Below, one piece after another: positions 15,430 to 24,320 of a stretch of DNA of 30,509 bases. This DNA is from Candidatus Gastranaerophilales bacterium. GTDB lineage: Bacteria; Cyanobacteriota; Vampirovibrionia; Gastranaerophilales; Gastranaerophilaceae. Location of the stretch: assembly GCA_944324205.1 (NCBI GenBank), contig CALUVK010000002.1:1-30509 (forward strand). The letters run 5' to 3'. The position numbers were made by a program, and so were the translations under genes. The notes below the pieces were generated by a model that saw only the letters and a list, made by a program, of their open reading frames with translations, was not told where the DNA came from and searched no databases. Each line of letters opens with the position of its first letter. Position 1 is the stretch's first letter.

Positions 15430-15855
15430 CTAAATTTTTGCGCTTATAAAACTGTTGTTGTTTCCTATTAAGGAAGAATTTATAGAATAAGTTTTTAGCG
15501 CAGTATAAAGTCCGATTGCAGAACCGTTTGAAAGACCTCTTTTTCGCATAATGTCTATAAATTCTCTGGCAGAAACATTGTTATTGTTCTGGTTTCCTTT
15601 ACCCAAGATGCTATTTAACATAGAGGGGAAACGATTTGCGGAATAATTGCCATACAAAGAATTCATTGCAGCTCTGTAAGAATTCATATCTGTATATTCC
15701 TCCAGTGTAATATCATATTCTCCGTTTGCCAGATCATAGAGGGTTTGTCTATCAAGTATAGCCGGCAAATCAGCAAGCTGTCGATTGATAGAATCTAAAC
15801 CGTTTAAGGATATAGAAGATGATACACTGGCTGTTACACTTTCTATTGACGACAT
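15430..15855 (-). CDS. Hypothetical protein, 141 residues
   Basis: I recognise no family. It has a Ser-rich start (MSSIESVTASVSSSISLNG), no hydrophobic signal, and is Asn/Ser-rich with predicted helices (LYDLANGEYDITLEEYTDMN, SAREFIDIMRKRGLS). GGNQNNNN-type low complexity lies near residue 93. The ribosome binding site AGGA is just upstream of ATG. It lies 62 bases upstream of the matrixin-like gene on the same strand and may be cotranscribed. Composition and length recall small export substrates, but nothing proves it. Confidence 0.6.
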   Translation of the reverse strand: MSSIESVTASVSSSISLNGLDSINRQLADLPAILDRQTLYDLANGEYDITLEEYTDMNSYRAAMNSLYGNYSANRFPSMLNSILGKGNQNNNNVSAREFIDIMRKRGLSNGSAIGLYTALKTYSINSSLIGNNNSFISAKI

Positions 15856-15965
15856 ATTCCTAACCCTTTTTAGCTATTATATCATATTTGGAATAATTTT
15901 ACAATTATTATAAGACTTGAAAGTTTAACATTTTTAAGGTAAACTTTATACATTAAGGAGGGTAT

Positions 15966-16088
15966 ATGCACGAATACGTATTCAAAATGAAAAAAGGTGA
16001 TATCGAAATTGAATTAAAATCGGACGATTTAGAGTTTGTGGAAGAACAACTTAATAAATGGCGAGAAGAACTTTTGCAGGATAAATAA
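15966..16088 (+). CDS. 40-residue protein homologous to the N terminus of the next gene product
   Basis: A short gene with an excellent ribosome binding site (AAGGAGGG, 15955-15962) three bases before ATG. The product starts MHEYVFKMKKGDIEIEL and ends WREELLQDK. It aligns without gaps over its first 33 residues with the start of the following gene (MSVYSFKIKKGKYELSL), sharing F-K-x-K-K-G, alternating beta-strand residues, VEEQ/VVEQ and a Trp at the same position. The stop is two bases before the next ATG, so the two are co-translated. This looks like a stand-alone copy of a small beta-hairpin-plus-helix domain. Function unknown. Confidence 0.75.
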   Translation: MHEYVFKMKKGDIEIELKSDDLEFVEEQLNKWREELLQDK

Positions 16089-16090
16089 TT

Positions 16091-16819
16091 ATGTCTGTAT
16101 ATTCATTTAAAATTAAAAAAGGGAAGTATGAATTGTCTTTGTCTACCTCTGATAAAGAGTTAGTTGTTGAACAATTTGCACTCTGGGTTAGAAGTGCTTC
16201 TGATTATGTGCAGAAGCATAAAGTTCAGATGTGCAAAGATATGGTCAATGAACAAATTAATAACGAAAAAGAGATTACGCAAAGAAAAATTGACGAGCAG
16301 CTAAAAAGAATGCCAAAGCCGGAGCCTGTAGAAGAAGCTCCTGTAAAAACAGAAGAAAATGTATCAAATAAAAATCTTGATATATTTTATGCCCCTCCAA
16401 AAGAAGATGATGAAGAGATTAAACATACTGTTAATGAGGTTCAGGCAGGAGTTTTTGATAATATTTTAGAACAATCTATAAATAAACCTCAGACAGAACT
16501 GTCATTTAAACCAAGTCCTTCAATTAAAAAAGATAATGCTTTTTTAAATTATATCAGTGCAAGAAAAGTTGAGAGAAAAATGGATTACCTCTTACTTACG
16601 GCGTATTATTTTACGCAATATGAACAAAAACCACGTTTTACTCTAAAACAACTTAATGCAAAATTGATGCAAAATATTGCTGTTATTATTGATCATAGCG
16701 TTTTGCAAGAAGCAATTAATAGGGATTATATAGAATGTTTACCTGATTTGACGGGGCTTGTAGGAGCTTCGGAATATCGTTTAACAGCATATGGTGAGAA
16801 AGTTCTTTTAGATGAATAA
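16091..16819 (+). CDS. Hypothetical three-part protein: small N-terminal domain, acidic linker, winged-helix-like C terminus
   Basis: 242 residues, not recognised. Residues 1-40 match the 40-residue upstream protein. Residues 45-135 are a charged, Pro/Glu/Lys-rich linker, probably helical then disordered. Residues 150-242 (KVERKMDYLLLTAYYFTQ, FTLKQLNAKLMQNI, SVLQEAINRDYIECLPD, SEYRLTAYGEKVLL) look like a winged-helix fold with a C-terminal beta wing. Such a layout suits a nucleic-acid or protein adaptor. It overlaps mnmA by 8 bases (ATGAATAA), so the three genes 15966-17855 form one operon. It has only a weak ribosome binding site (AGGA, 16078-16081). Confidence 0.7.
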   Translation: MSVYSFKIKKGKYELSLSTSDKELVVEQFALWVRSASDYVQKHKVQMCKDMVNEQINNEKEITQRKIDEQLKRMPKPEPVEEAPVKTEENVSNKNLDIFYAPPKEDDEEIKHTVNEVQAGVFDNILEQSINKPQTELSFKPSPSIKKDNAFLNYISARKVERKMDYLLLTAYYFTQYEQKPRFTLKQLNAKLMQNIAVIIDHSVLQEAINRDYIECLPDLTGLVGASEYRLTAYGEKVLLDE

Positions 16820-17855
16820 TAAAACGGTGGCAGTTGCATTATCAGGCGGTTTAGATAGCAGTGTTGCGGCTTTTTTATTAAAAAAAGAAGGGTATAATGT
16901 TATAGGTATAACAGCAAGGACTACAAATACTGCAGAAGCCGATGCTGTTTTAGAGAATGCAGAGAATATTGCAAAAAAATTAGAAATACCTTTTTATCCT
17001 TTTGATGCTGTAGAAATTTTTAAAGATAAAGTTCTAAAATATTTTGAGAATTCTTATAAATCAGGCAAAACGCCAAATCCTTGTATTATGTGTAATAAAT
17101 TTGTAAAATGGGGGGCCTTGTTTGAATACGCGCTTAATGTTTTGAATGCGGATTTATTTGCAACCGGACATTATGCTAATATAAAGAATGTTAATGGCGT
17201 TTACAAGCTTTATCCCGCATCTGATGAGCACAAAGATCAGCTTTATTTTTTGTTTGATTTAAATCAGGAACAGTTAAAGCAGACTATATTTCCCCTCTCT
17301 CATTTAAAAAAAGATGAAGTGAGAAAAATTGCGGAAGAAAATAATCTGCCAAGCAAATCCGCTAAGGAAAGTCAGGATATATGTTTTATAAAACCGCCAT
17401 TAACTACAAAGAAGTATTTAAATAACATTTTAAAATCTAAAACAGGAGATTTTATAGAGAAAAAAAGCGGAAAAAAGCTGGGAGAACACCAGGGCTTTTG
17501 GAATTATACAATAGGACAGCGAAAGGGGATTGGCATTGCTGCTCCGGAAGCACTTTATGTTATAGAAATTGATGCGGAAAATAACATTGTATATGTTGGT
17601 TATAAAGATGAGTTATATTCAAAGAGTCTTTTATTAAAAAATGTAAATTGGAGTTATTACCGGGATTGTAATTCTTTTGAGGCACTAGTAAAGATCCGGT
17701 ATAATATGCAAGCAATCCCTGCAAAAATCGAAATCTTAGATAATACTTGTTGCAATATAGAATTTCTTGATCAAGTTTCTGCTATTTCAAAAGGACAGGC
17801 ATGTGTATTATATGATAGTATAGATGGACATTTACTTGGCGGAGGGTTTATATAG
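16812..17855 (+). CDS. mnmA: tRNA-specific 2-thiouridylase MnmA
   Basis: 347 residues. Catalyses 2-thiolation of the wobble uridine (U34) in Lys, Glu and Gln tRNAs using ATP and relayed sulfur. PP-loop SGGLDSS (11-17). Catalytic Cys91 lies in TPNPCIMCNK and the second catalytic Cys191 in SQDICFI. GQRKGIGIA and the C-terminal beta-barrel follow. Slightly shorter than the usual 360-370 residues because the loop after the PP-loop strand is reduced (GITARTTNTAEAD, lacking the Trp/Cys insertion common in MnmA). Start codon overlaps the preceding gene. A strong terminator follows. Confidence 0.92.
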   Translation: MNNKTVAVALSGGLDSSVAAFLLKKEGYNVIGITARTTNTAEADAVLENAENIAKKLEIPFYPFDAVEIFKDKVLKYFENSYKSGKTPNPCIMCNKFVKWGALFEYALNVLNADLFATGHYANIKNVNGVYKLYPASDEHKDQLYFLFDLNQEQLKQTIFPLSHLKKDEVRKIAEENNLPSKSAKESQDICFIKPPLTTKKYLNNILKSKTGDFIEKKSGKKLGEHQGFWNYTIGQRKGIGIAAPEALYVIEIDAENNIVYVGYKDELYSKSLLLKNVNWSYYRDCNSFEALVKIRYNMQAIPAKIEILDNTCCNIEFLDQVSAISKGQACVLYDSIDGHLLGGGFI

Positions 17856-17861
17856 TTCTAG

Positions 17862-17904
17862 AAAAACAGGCTTTCTATATTTAATTAGAAAGCCTGTTTT
17901 TTTT
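17862..17904. terminator. Bidirectional terminator between convergent mnmA and foldase genes
   Basis: 16-base perfect stem: AAAAACAGGCTTTCTA (17862-17877) and its complement (17886-17901), loop of eight bases. Eight T follow on the plus strand and five on the minus strand. Confidence 0.92.
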
Positions 17905-17916
17905 AAGTTAATATTT

Positions 17917-19032
17917 TTATTTTTTTACTTCTTCTTTTACCTCTTTTGGCTCAGGTGTAACAGGTTTAATAACTCTTTTAGGATTGAAACTTTCATCTAG
18001 ATATTCAATTTTAGCATTTTTCATTAAACCTTCTGTAAGTTTTTTTAGTACTTCGATTTGCTTTTGTGTTTCTAAATAGAATTTAATTTCATCTTTAACC
18101 TTAACAAAAGGAGTAGAGCCAGCCTCCATTCTGTCAGTAACCTTAATAATATGGAAACCATATGGCGATTTAACAAGAGTTTCACTTATTGTATTTGGTT
18201 TCATTGAAAATGCAGCATTAGCAAATTCTGGAACCATAGCTTCTTTAGGGAAGAAACCTAATTCACCGCCTCTTTCTGCACTGGCTTTATCTTCTGAATT
18301 TTTCTGAGCAATTTTTTCAAAATTATCCGGATTTTGTTTTACTTCAGCCAAAATAGCCTCAGCTTTTACTTTTTGCGCAGCAATTTTTTCTTCCACTTTT
18401 TGATTCAAATCTGTAGGATTTATATCCGGATTTTTTTGCTTGATTTGTTGAATTAATTCAATTGTATTTGCAGAAATTAATATATGAGAAGCTCTTACTT
18501 GTTCTCCGTGAGTAAATTCTTCTTTATGTGTATTATAATAGTTTTCAGCATCTTTATCTGTAATATTAACCTTTTCAATTGAATTTACTAATTTTTTTAT
18601 TTTAATTTGTGTTTTTAAATCTTCTGTAAATTGGGTATTAGAAACACCTCTGTCTTTAAGAAGTTTGTTTAATTCTTCTTTTGAACCAACTTTATCAATG
18701 ATTGTTTTTAATTCGTTTTGAACATCTTCTTCTGATGCTGTAATATTCCGTTTTGCAATTTCTGCATCAAGAAGTGATTTTACAATTAATTCATTTACGA
18801 TTTTATCTTTGAAGATCCCATACATAGGATTTTCATCTGATTTAACAAAATTTTTAGAGCCGCCAAATGCTTTTAAGAACGATTTATCAACGGTTTTATC
18901 AAATGCTTTGTCAAACTCTGCCTGTGTAATAACCGTATCATTAACCTTAATAATACCTTCTGACTTGTGCATAAGAGTACAACCAGAAAATAAGATTGTT
19001 GATAAAGCTAAACATGTTAATAATTTTTTCAT
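17917..19032 (-). CDS. PrsA/SurA-like peptidyl-prolyl isomerase lipoprotein
   Basis: 371 residues from ATG 19032 (AGAGGAG seven bases upstream). The frame is open 18 codons further but that start has no ribosome binding site and would bury the signal peptide. Lipoprotein signal MKKLLTCLALSTILFSGC with lipobox LFSGC, Cys18 lipidated. A SurA-N-like chaperone part follows (about 25-170), then one parvulin (PPIC) domain (about 178-300: VRASHILIS, DKASAERGGELGFF, FANAAFSM, SPYGFHIIKVTD), and a Lys/Glu/Pro-rich tail (KPVTPEPKEVKEEVKK). Role: folding of exported proteins at the outer face of the inner membrane or in the periplasm. Confidence 0.88.
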   Translation of the reverse strand: MKKLLTCLALSTILFSGCTLMHKSEGIIKVNDTVITQAEFDKAFDKTVDKSFLKAFGGSKNFVKSDENPMYGIFKDKIVNELIVKSLLDAEIAKRNITASEEDVQNELKTIIDKVGSKEELNKLLKDRGVSNTQFTEDLKTQIKIKKLVNSIEKVNITDKDAENYYNTHKEEFTHGEQVRASHILISANTIELIQQIKQKNPDINPTDLNQKVEEKIAAQKVKAEAILAEVKQNPDNFEKIAQKNSEDKASAERGGELGFFPKEAMVPEFANAAFSMKPNTISETLVKSPYGFHIIKVTDRMEAGSTPFVKVKDEIKFYLETQKQIEVLKKLTEGLMKNAKIEYLDESFNPKRVIKPVTPEPKEVKEEVKK

Positions 19033-19142
19033 TAAAATACTCCTCTTATTTATCCAATCTACCTTTTTATCATAAAACAAATGCATTAAAAAGTTAAATA
19101 TATATTTACTCTTCTTAATATAAATAAGTTTTAAAGATATTA

Positions 19143-20633
19143 TTAGCCTTCAGTTTTTTGAATATTTACAGATTTATTCTTAATAATTTCAAGGAGTTTA
19201 TTAACCATTAAATCTTCATATTTTTGTGCATTCTCTTTAGAGTCGGCTTCAAATCTTAGTGTGAAAACAGGCTCTGTATTGCTTTGTCTGATTAGAGCAA
19301 AACCTTTTTCAAATACAATTCGCATTCCATCTAGTGTAATAATATCTTTAATTTTTGTTTCAAAGAAATCCGGAGTTTCTGCAATTATTTTTTTGAATTC
19401 TTCCAGAGTTTGTGCCTTTAAAGAATTTGGACACGGCAGACGAACTTCTGATGAACTGTATAATGCTTTAAAAGGTGCTAACATGTCGCTAATTTTAAAA
19501 TTCGGATTTTCTTTCTTTTTTTTAGCTACAATTTCGATAATTCTGCAGCCTGCATATATTGCATCATCAAAGCCATAGTATTTATCTTTAAAAAACGTAT
19601 GTCCGCTCATTTCTCCAGCTAAAACAGCTCCAGTTTCTCTCATTTTGGATTTAATAAAGCCATGACCTGTTTTGCACATTACAGCTACACCGCCGCAATT
19701 GTTTATAGTGTCATAAAGTGCTTGTGAACATTTTACCTCGGATACGATAACTGGTTTAATATCTTTTTTATTATATTCTTTTATAACATCTTCAGCATAA
19801 ATTAAAAGCAATTTATCTCCTGTCATAGAGTTCCCGTCAGAATCAATAACTCCGATTCTGTCACTATCTCCATCAAAAGCTATACCTAAATCTGCCTTAT
19901 TTGCAACAACTGCTTTTTTTATGTCATTTAAAGTCTTTTCGTCACTTGGATTTGGATGATGATGCGGAAATCTTCCATCCGGCATTGAATATAATTCTAC
20001 GACTTCACATCCAAGGGCTCTGTATAATTTAGGTGCTACAACACCGCCAGTAGCATTAGCACTATCTACAACAACTTTAATGCCTTCACCAATACGGCCA
20101 AATCGTTTTTTCATATCATTTATGTAATCAGGGATTAAATCATATTCATTTAAAATACCAAATGGAACTGGTGGTATACCCAGCTTGTATTCTTCCATTG
20201 TCAATTCTTTCACAACTTTAATTTGCTCTTCATTTAAGGACTGCTTATCATAGGTCATTTTTAGTCCATTATATTGGCTGGGATTGTGGCTAGCTGTAAT
20301 TATTAATGCACCTACAACCGGCATATATTTAGTAATAAAAGGTGGAAGGCCGGCTGCTTCGGAATAATATCCTATAGGAGTTGGTGCTAAGCCCATATCA
20401 ACAACATTGGCACCACAAGAGCGTACGCCTTCAATTAATGATTTTGAAAGAGCTGGTGAATGTAGTCTTGCATCACGACACACGCTTACCCAAATATCTG
20501 ACGGTAGTTTTTTTGTTTCTTTTACTAAAAATTGTATAAAACCTCTACCGGTATAATAAAACAACTCTTCTGTTATATCATCCCCATAAATACCCCTAAT
20601 ATCATTTTTCCCAAATGCTGATTCTTTTAGCAT
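19143..20633 (-). CDS. Phosphomannomutase/phosphoglucomutase
   Basis: 496 residues, alpha-D-phosphohexomutase superfamily. Interconverts hexose 1- and 6-phosphates, feeding GDP-mannose or UDP-glucose synthesis for envelope polysaccharides. Active-site phosphoserine Ser115 in ITASHNPSQYNGLK; Mg2+ loop AFDGDSDRIG (Asp254, 256, 258); sugar-specificity loop GEMSGHTFF; C-terminal phosphate-binding block IRQSNTEP. The GEMSGH loop is that of the dual-specificity AlgC/ManB-type group. GGGAG lies just before ATG. Substrate preference (mannose versus glucose) is not decided by sequence reading. Confidence 0.9.
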   Translation of the reverse strand: MLKESAFGKNDIRGIYGDDITEELFYYTGRGFIQFLVKETKKLPSDIWVSVCRDARLHSPALSKSLIEGVRSCGANVVDMGLAPTPIGYYSEAAGLPPFITKYMPVVGALIITASHNPSQYNGLKMTYDKQSLNEEQIKVVKELTMEEYKLGIPPVPFGILNEYDLIPDYINDMKKRFGRIGEGIKVVVDSANATGGVVAPKLYRALGCEVVELYSMPDGRFPHHHPNPSDEKTLNDIKKAVVANKADLGIAFDGDSDRIGVIDSDGNSMTGDKLLLIYAEDVIKEYNKKDIKPVIVSEVKCSQALYDTINNCGGVAVMCKTGHGFIKSKMRETGAVLAGEMSGHTFFKDKYYGFDDAIYAGCRIIEIVAKKKKENPNFKISDMLAPFKALYSSSEVRLPCPNSLKAQTLEEFKKIIAETPDFFETKIKDIITLDGMRIVFEKGFALIRQSNTEPVFTLRFEADSKENAQKYEDLMVNKLLEIIKNKSVNIQKTEG

Positions 20634-20662
20634 ATTATTACTCCCGTTTGTAAATTACTTTA

Positions 20663-22024
20663 TTAACTATCCTTTGAGACCAGAACTTTTTCAGGACTCA
20701 TTCCAAAATCTTTTTGGAAACTTACATTATGTCTAATTTTCTTAAGTGTATTTGTTTTCAAATTCCTCATTTTAATAAATTCTGCCATTTTATTATAATC
20801 AAATGCGTTTTCCCATCTGGCAATAACTACTGTTGCAACACAATTGCCAATTAAGTTAACAGTAGTTCTTCCCATATCAAGAATCTGGTCAATTCCTAAC
20901 AGTACAGCAACTCCAATAATAGGTATGTTAAAGCTTGTTAATGTTCCTGCAAGAACAATCAAAGAGGCACGGGGGACACCAGCAACCCCTTTACTAGTAA
21001 GCATTAATGCAAACATTATAACCAATTGTTGCTCAAGCGATAACTGTATTCCAACGATTTGTGTTGAGAAAATAACTGCCATTGCAAGATATAATGTAGA
21101 ACCATCTAAGTTAAATGTATAGCCGGTAGGCATTACAAAACCTACAATAGATTTTGGAACTCCGAATTTTTCCATAATAGCCATTGCTTTTGGTAATGCG
21201 GCTTCTGAACTTGCTGTTGTAAAAGTTAGAAGCGCTGGTTCTTGTATTGCTTTTATCAGAGATTTAACTGATATTTTAACAATTTTGCAGACTACAATTA
21301 GAACAATCACAACAAAAACGGCAAGTGCTGTATATAAAGAAATTATTATTTTTCCATAATTAAATAAAATTTTAATTCCGTTTGAGCCTACGGTATATGC
21401 AATAGCGCCAAAAATACCGACAGGTGCAAATAACATTACATATTCTGTAAATTTAAACATTACAGAGGCGACGGAATTTAAAATATCAATGACAGGTTGT
21501 GCTTTTTTTCCAACAGCACAAATTGCAAGAGAGAAAAATAAACAAAATACTACTATTTGCAATAAATTTCCTTCTGCCATTGATTGAAAAATACTTGTAG
21601 GGCAGAGACTAAGCAGGAGATCTCCAAAAGAATCATGTTGTGTGGTAGATGCCATCTGAACAATTCGTGTCAATCCGGTATCATCTGAAGCGATATTTGC
21701 AATTCCGATTCCGGGTTTAAAAATATTCGCAAATCCTAATCCTATAAAGAGTGCAAATGTCGTAACTATTTCAAAATAAGCAATTGTTTTAATTCCCAAT
21801 CTCCCTAAGCTTTTAACATCTCCGTGTCCTGCAATACCAACAACCAGAGTTGCGAATAAAAGAGGGGCAATAATCATTTTAACCATTCTTAAAAAGATTT
21901 CAGCTAAGACATGGGTTTTTACAGCAAAATTCGGGAATATCCAGCCGACAAAAACGCCTAAAAACAGTGCTATAAAAATCGCTATAGTTAATCGTGATTG
22001 TTTCAAAACATTGTCCTTCTTCAT
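20663..22024 (-). CDS. Dicarboxylate/glutamate:cation symporter (DAACS family)
   Basis: 453 residues from ATG 22024. The open frame starts at a TTG five codons earlier, which is less likely. The GltPh/GltP-type transporter fold is clear: N-terminal membrane helices, serine-rich re-entrant loop TTASSEAALPKAM (HP1), GYTFNLDGSTLY (TM7 NxD-type cation and substrate site), GVAGVPRAS (HP2), and the TM8 block DQILDMGRTTVNLIGNCVA with the substrate-binding Asp and Arg. Predicted uptake of glutamate, aspartate or C4-dicarboxylates driven by Na+ or H+. Arg in MGRTTVNLIGN points to acidic substrates. The C-terminal 50 residues are cytoplasmic and charged. Confidence 0.92.
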   Translation of the reverse strand: MKKDNVLKQSRLTIAIFIALFLGVFVGWIFPNFAVKTHVLAEIFLRMVKMIIAPLLFATLVVGIAGHGDVKSLGRLGIKTIAYFEIVTTFALFIGLGFANIFKPGIGIANIASDDTGLTRIVQMASTTQHDSFGDLLLSLCPTSIFQSMAEGNLLQIVVFCLFFSLAICAVGKKAQPVIDILNSVASVMFKFTEYVMLFAPVGIFGAIAYTVGSNGIKILFNYGKIIISLYTALAVFVVIVLIVVCKIVKISVKSLIKAIQEPALLTFTTASSEAALPKAMAIMEKFGVPKSIVGFVMPTGYTFNLDGSTLYLAMAVIFSTQIVGIQLSLEQQLVIMFALMLTSKGVAGVPRASLIVLAGTLTSFNIPIIGVAVLLGIDQILDMGRTTVNLIGNCVATVVIARWENAFDYNKMAEFIKMRNLKTNTLKKIRHNVSFQKDFGMSPEKVLVSKDS

Positions 22025-22071
22025 ATTTCTGGGGAACAAATTTAGTTTTATGACCCAATATTTTCTTTTAA

Positions 22072-22100
22072 ATTATACTATAAAAAAAAATTATAACCAA
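22072..22100 (-). promoter_or_regulatory. Promoter of the symporter gene
   Basis: On the minus strand TTGGTT (22095-22100), 17-base spacer, TATAAT (22072-22077). It would give a leader of about 40 bases before ATG 22024. Confidence 0.55.
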
Positions 22101-22193
22101 CAAAATACATTCCTGCCGATTAGTAGAATATTATCGTTAAAGGAAAAATATGGATAATATAAGCTATAGCTTTTATTAAAAAGAAAAGTTTGT

Positions 22194-22676
22194 TTAATTT
22201 TCTTCTTTCGAGGTAGTAGAACTCAATGTATTTAAACGTCTTGCCGGATCTGTAATGTGAGTTATTCTCAGTCCAAAATTATCTTCAATTACAACAACTT
22301 CTCCATAAGCAATCAATTTCCCATTTGCATATAACTCAACAGGTTCTCCGGCTGCTTTGTTTAATGTAACAATAGAACCTTTTGTTAATTCTAATACTTT
22401 CTTTATTGGTAGTTCTGTTTTTCCCAGCTCAACTGTCAATTGCAGTTTAACATCTAACAATATGTTTAAGTTTTGATTTGGCGGTCCTTGAACTTGGTCT
22501 AAATCCTCAAAAGATGCAAATTGAACCGGTTGAACAGTTACCGTTTTATCTTCTTCCTGTATTTCGTCTGAGTCTTCTGAAATTTCGTTATTAGGTACTG
22601 TTACGGTTTCTTCTTCTTCAGGAATATTAGTTTCATTATTTACATCTTTTATATCATCATCATTATTATCTGGCAT
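22194..22676 (-). CDS. fliN: Flagellar motor switch protein FliN
   Basis: 160 residues. The C-terminal SpoA (FliN/YscQ) domain is clear (about 78-150: NILLDVKLQLTVELGKTELP, VLELTKGSIVTLNKAAGEPV, LIAYGEVVVIEDNFGLRI). The first 75 residues are a highly acidic low-complexity extension (many Asp/Glu) not present in short FliN. Forms the cytoplasmic C-ring with FliM and is the docking site for the export ATPase complex. Last gene of fliL-fliM-fliN, 14 bases after fliM; GAGAGG precedes ATG. No phosphatase (FliY/CheC) motif is visible. Confidence 0.88.
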   Translation of the reverse strand: MPDNNDDDIKDVNNETNIPEEEETVTVPNNEISEDSDEIQEEDKTVTVQPVQFASFEDLDQVQGPPNQNLNILLDVKLQLTVELGKTELPIKKVLELTKGSIVTLNKAAGEPVELYANGKLIAYGEVVVIEDNFGLRITHITDPARRLNTLSSTTSKEEN

Positions 22677-22690
22677 CTGGACAACCTCTC

Positions 22691-23671
22691 TTATAAATAA
22701 TTTCTTAATAATTCATGCATTTCATCATAGACATCTGTTATTTTAACACAAACTTTATCTTTTAATGTACCTGGTCGTGCAAAAAATTTCTTTTCCCCAT
22801 TAATTTTAACAATTAAATCATCTTGAACTCTGTTATCAAGTTTTAAGATATCTCCTTCTGAAAGTTGCAAAAAATCGTCTAACGTTATACTGCATTGTCC
22901 GAATTGTACTCTTACATCAACATTAGAGGTATTAATTTTTGAAATCATTTTCATCCTCTCATCATTTGATGCAACAAGTCCCTTTGTTTGGAAAATATGC
23001 TGCGTGCTTAAATGACCAAGAACAGTTTCTAATACTGGATAAGGGAAACATATGCTGAATAAGCCGAAATGTTTACCTTGTATTTGAACCTCAAATGTCA
23101 AAAGGGCAACAATTTCACCTGCAGTTGCAACTTGAATTGATTGATAGTTATCATCAAGACTTATAAATTTCCCGGATACAGGAATAATTGCATTCCAAGA
23201 ATCTTCAAGTTGTTTAATAATAATATTAATAACCTTTTTCGCTAACGCTTTTTCAATATCCGTTAATTCTCTGGTTTGTGCATCAATAGCGCCGACTCCT
23301 CCAAGCATTCTGTTAACAATACAAGATATGACTTCGAAACTTATACCCAACAGTATTTGACCTGAGAGTGGTTCAAATTCAAATACACCTACGCTTATGG
23401 GTGAAGGCATAGAACGAACAAATTCTTCATATGTAAGCTGGTCAACCGAAACGATTTCTATCTCCACACGCATACGAAGATAGCCGCTTAATACAAGAGA
23501 AATTGCTTTAGAAAATTCTCTATGGATATCTCTTAGAGCTCTTAAGTTATCTTTTGAAAATTTATCAGGACGCCTGAAATTATATAGTTTATAACTTTTA
23601 TGTTCGGAATCCGAAAAATCATCTTCAAGATCATACGTTTCTATTAAGTTGTCTTTACTAACCTCTGTCAT
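22691..23671 (-). CDS. fliM: Flagellar motor switch protein FliM
   Basis: 326 residues. The middle CheC-like domain is clear (NFRRPDKFSKDNLRALRDIH, MPSPISVGVFEFEPLSGQIL, FliG-contact motif GGVG in MLGGVGAID), followed by a C-terminal SpoA domain (about 250-322). Forms the C-ring that switches rotation. The N terminus (MTEVSKDNLIETYDLEDD) lacks the usual LSQxEIDALL motif that binds phosphorylated CheY, so response to chemotaxis may be lost or rewired. The stop of fliL is 7 bases upstream. Confidence 0.92.
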   Translation of the reverse strand: MTEVSKDNLIETYDLEDDFSDSEHKSYKLYNFRRPDKFSKDNLRALRDIHREFSKAISLVLSGYLRMRVEIEIVSVDQLTYEEFVRSMPSPISVGVFEFEPLSGQILLGISFEVISCIVNRMLGGVGAIDAQTRELTDIEKALAKKVINIIIKQLEDSWNAIIPVSGKFISLDDNYQSIQVATAGEIVALLTFEVQIQGKHFGLFSICFPYPVLETVLGHLSTQHIFQTKGLVASNDERMKMISKINTSNVDVRVQFGQCSITLDDFLQLSEGDILKLDNRVQDDLIVKINGEKKFFARPGTLKDKVCVKITDVYDEMHELLRNYL

Positions 23672-23678
23672 TTATCCC

Positions 23679-24281
23679 CTATTGAATAATAAACTGTCCA
23701 AAGCTAACTCTTAAAACTTCTCGTTCACCGCCTAAAATTGCATTTACATCATTTGTAATCTGTTCTTTTGCAAGTTCTTTGCCTGCTGCTGTCGCAAGCT
23801 CTGTAGATGTTTTACTCGAAAGATTTGTAATAACAGCGTCTCTAATTGCCGGTTTGTACTGATTCATTTCTTTCTGGATTGCTTCCATTGGGTCTACCGG
23901 TGCTGGAGCTGCTCCATGCCCTCCGTGTCCACTGCTCTTTTCTTCGGTCTGTTCAGGAAAATCTGTATCTTTCTTAGTAACTTCCAATGCAACATTAACT
24001 TTTAAGTATTTTTTCTGGTTTTCATCGCACAAATTAAGTATAAAATCTCCTAAGTCAACAATTATTCCTTTTTGTATTTCATCTTCCTCGCCTTCTCCTT
24101 CAGATAATTCTTCTTGAGAAAGGTTTAGAGTACTTATCTTTTGGCTTATGAGATTTTCCATTATGACATAATTTACTCCGGCAAAAACTATAAACATAAT
24201 TACAATTGATGCAAGAGTCATTATTAAAAATTTGGTAATATCTTGTTGTTTGCCGTCTGTCGGCTTTTCATTATCAGCCAT
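23679..24281 (-). CDS. fliL: Flagellar basal body-associated protein FliL
   Basis: About 200 residues from ATG 24281, which has GGAG six bases upstream; an ATG four codons earlier is an alternative. Cytoplasmic basic N terminus, one transmembrane helix (FLIMTLASIVIMFIVFAGVN), a periplasmic acidic linker with a His/Gly/Pro stretch (SSGHGGHGAAPAPVDP), and the conserved FliL ending RVSFGQFIIQ. FliL rings the stator units and supports torque. First gene of the fliLMN operon. Its promoter lies in the divergent gap to the AAA+ gene (TATAAT at 24312-24317, minus strand). Confidence 0.88.
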   Translation of the reverse strand: MADNEKPTDGKQQDITKFLIMTLASIVIMFIVFAGVNYVIMENLISQKISTLNLSQEELSEGEGEEDEIQKGIIVDLGDFILNLCDENQKKYLKVNVALEVTKKDTDFPEQTEEKSSGHGGHGAAPAPVDPMEAIQKEMNQYKPAIRDAVITNLSSKTSTELATAAGKELAKEQITNDVNAILGGEREVLRVSFGQFIIQ

Positions 24282-24320
24282 ACTATTCTCCATTTGTACT
24301 ATACTACTGTTATTATATCA

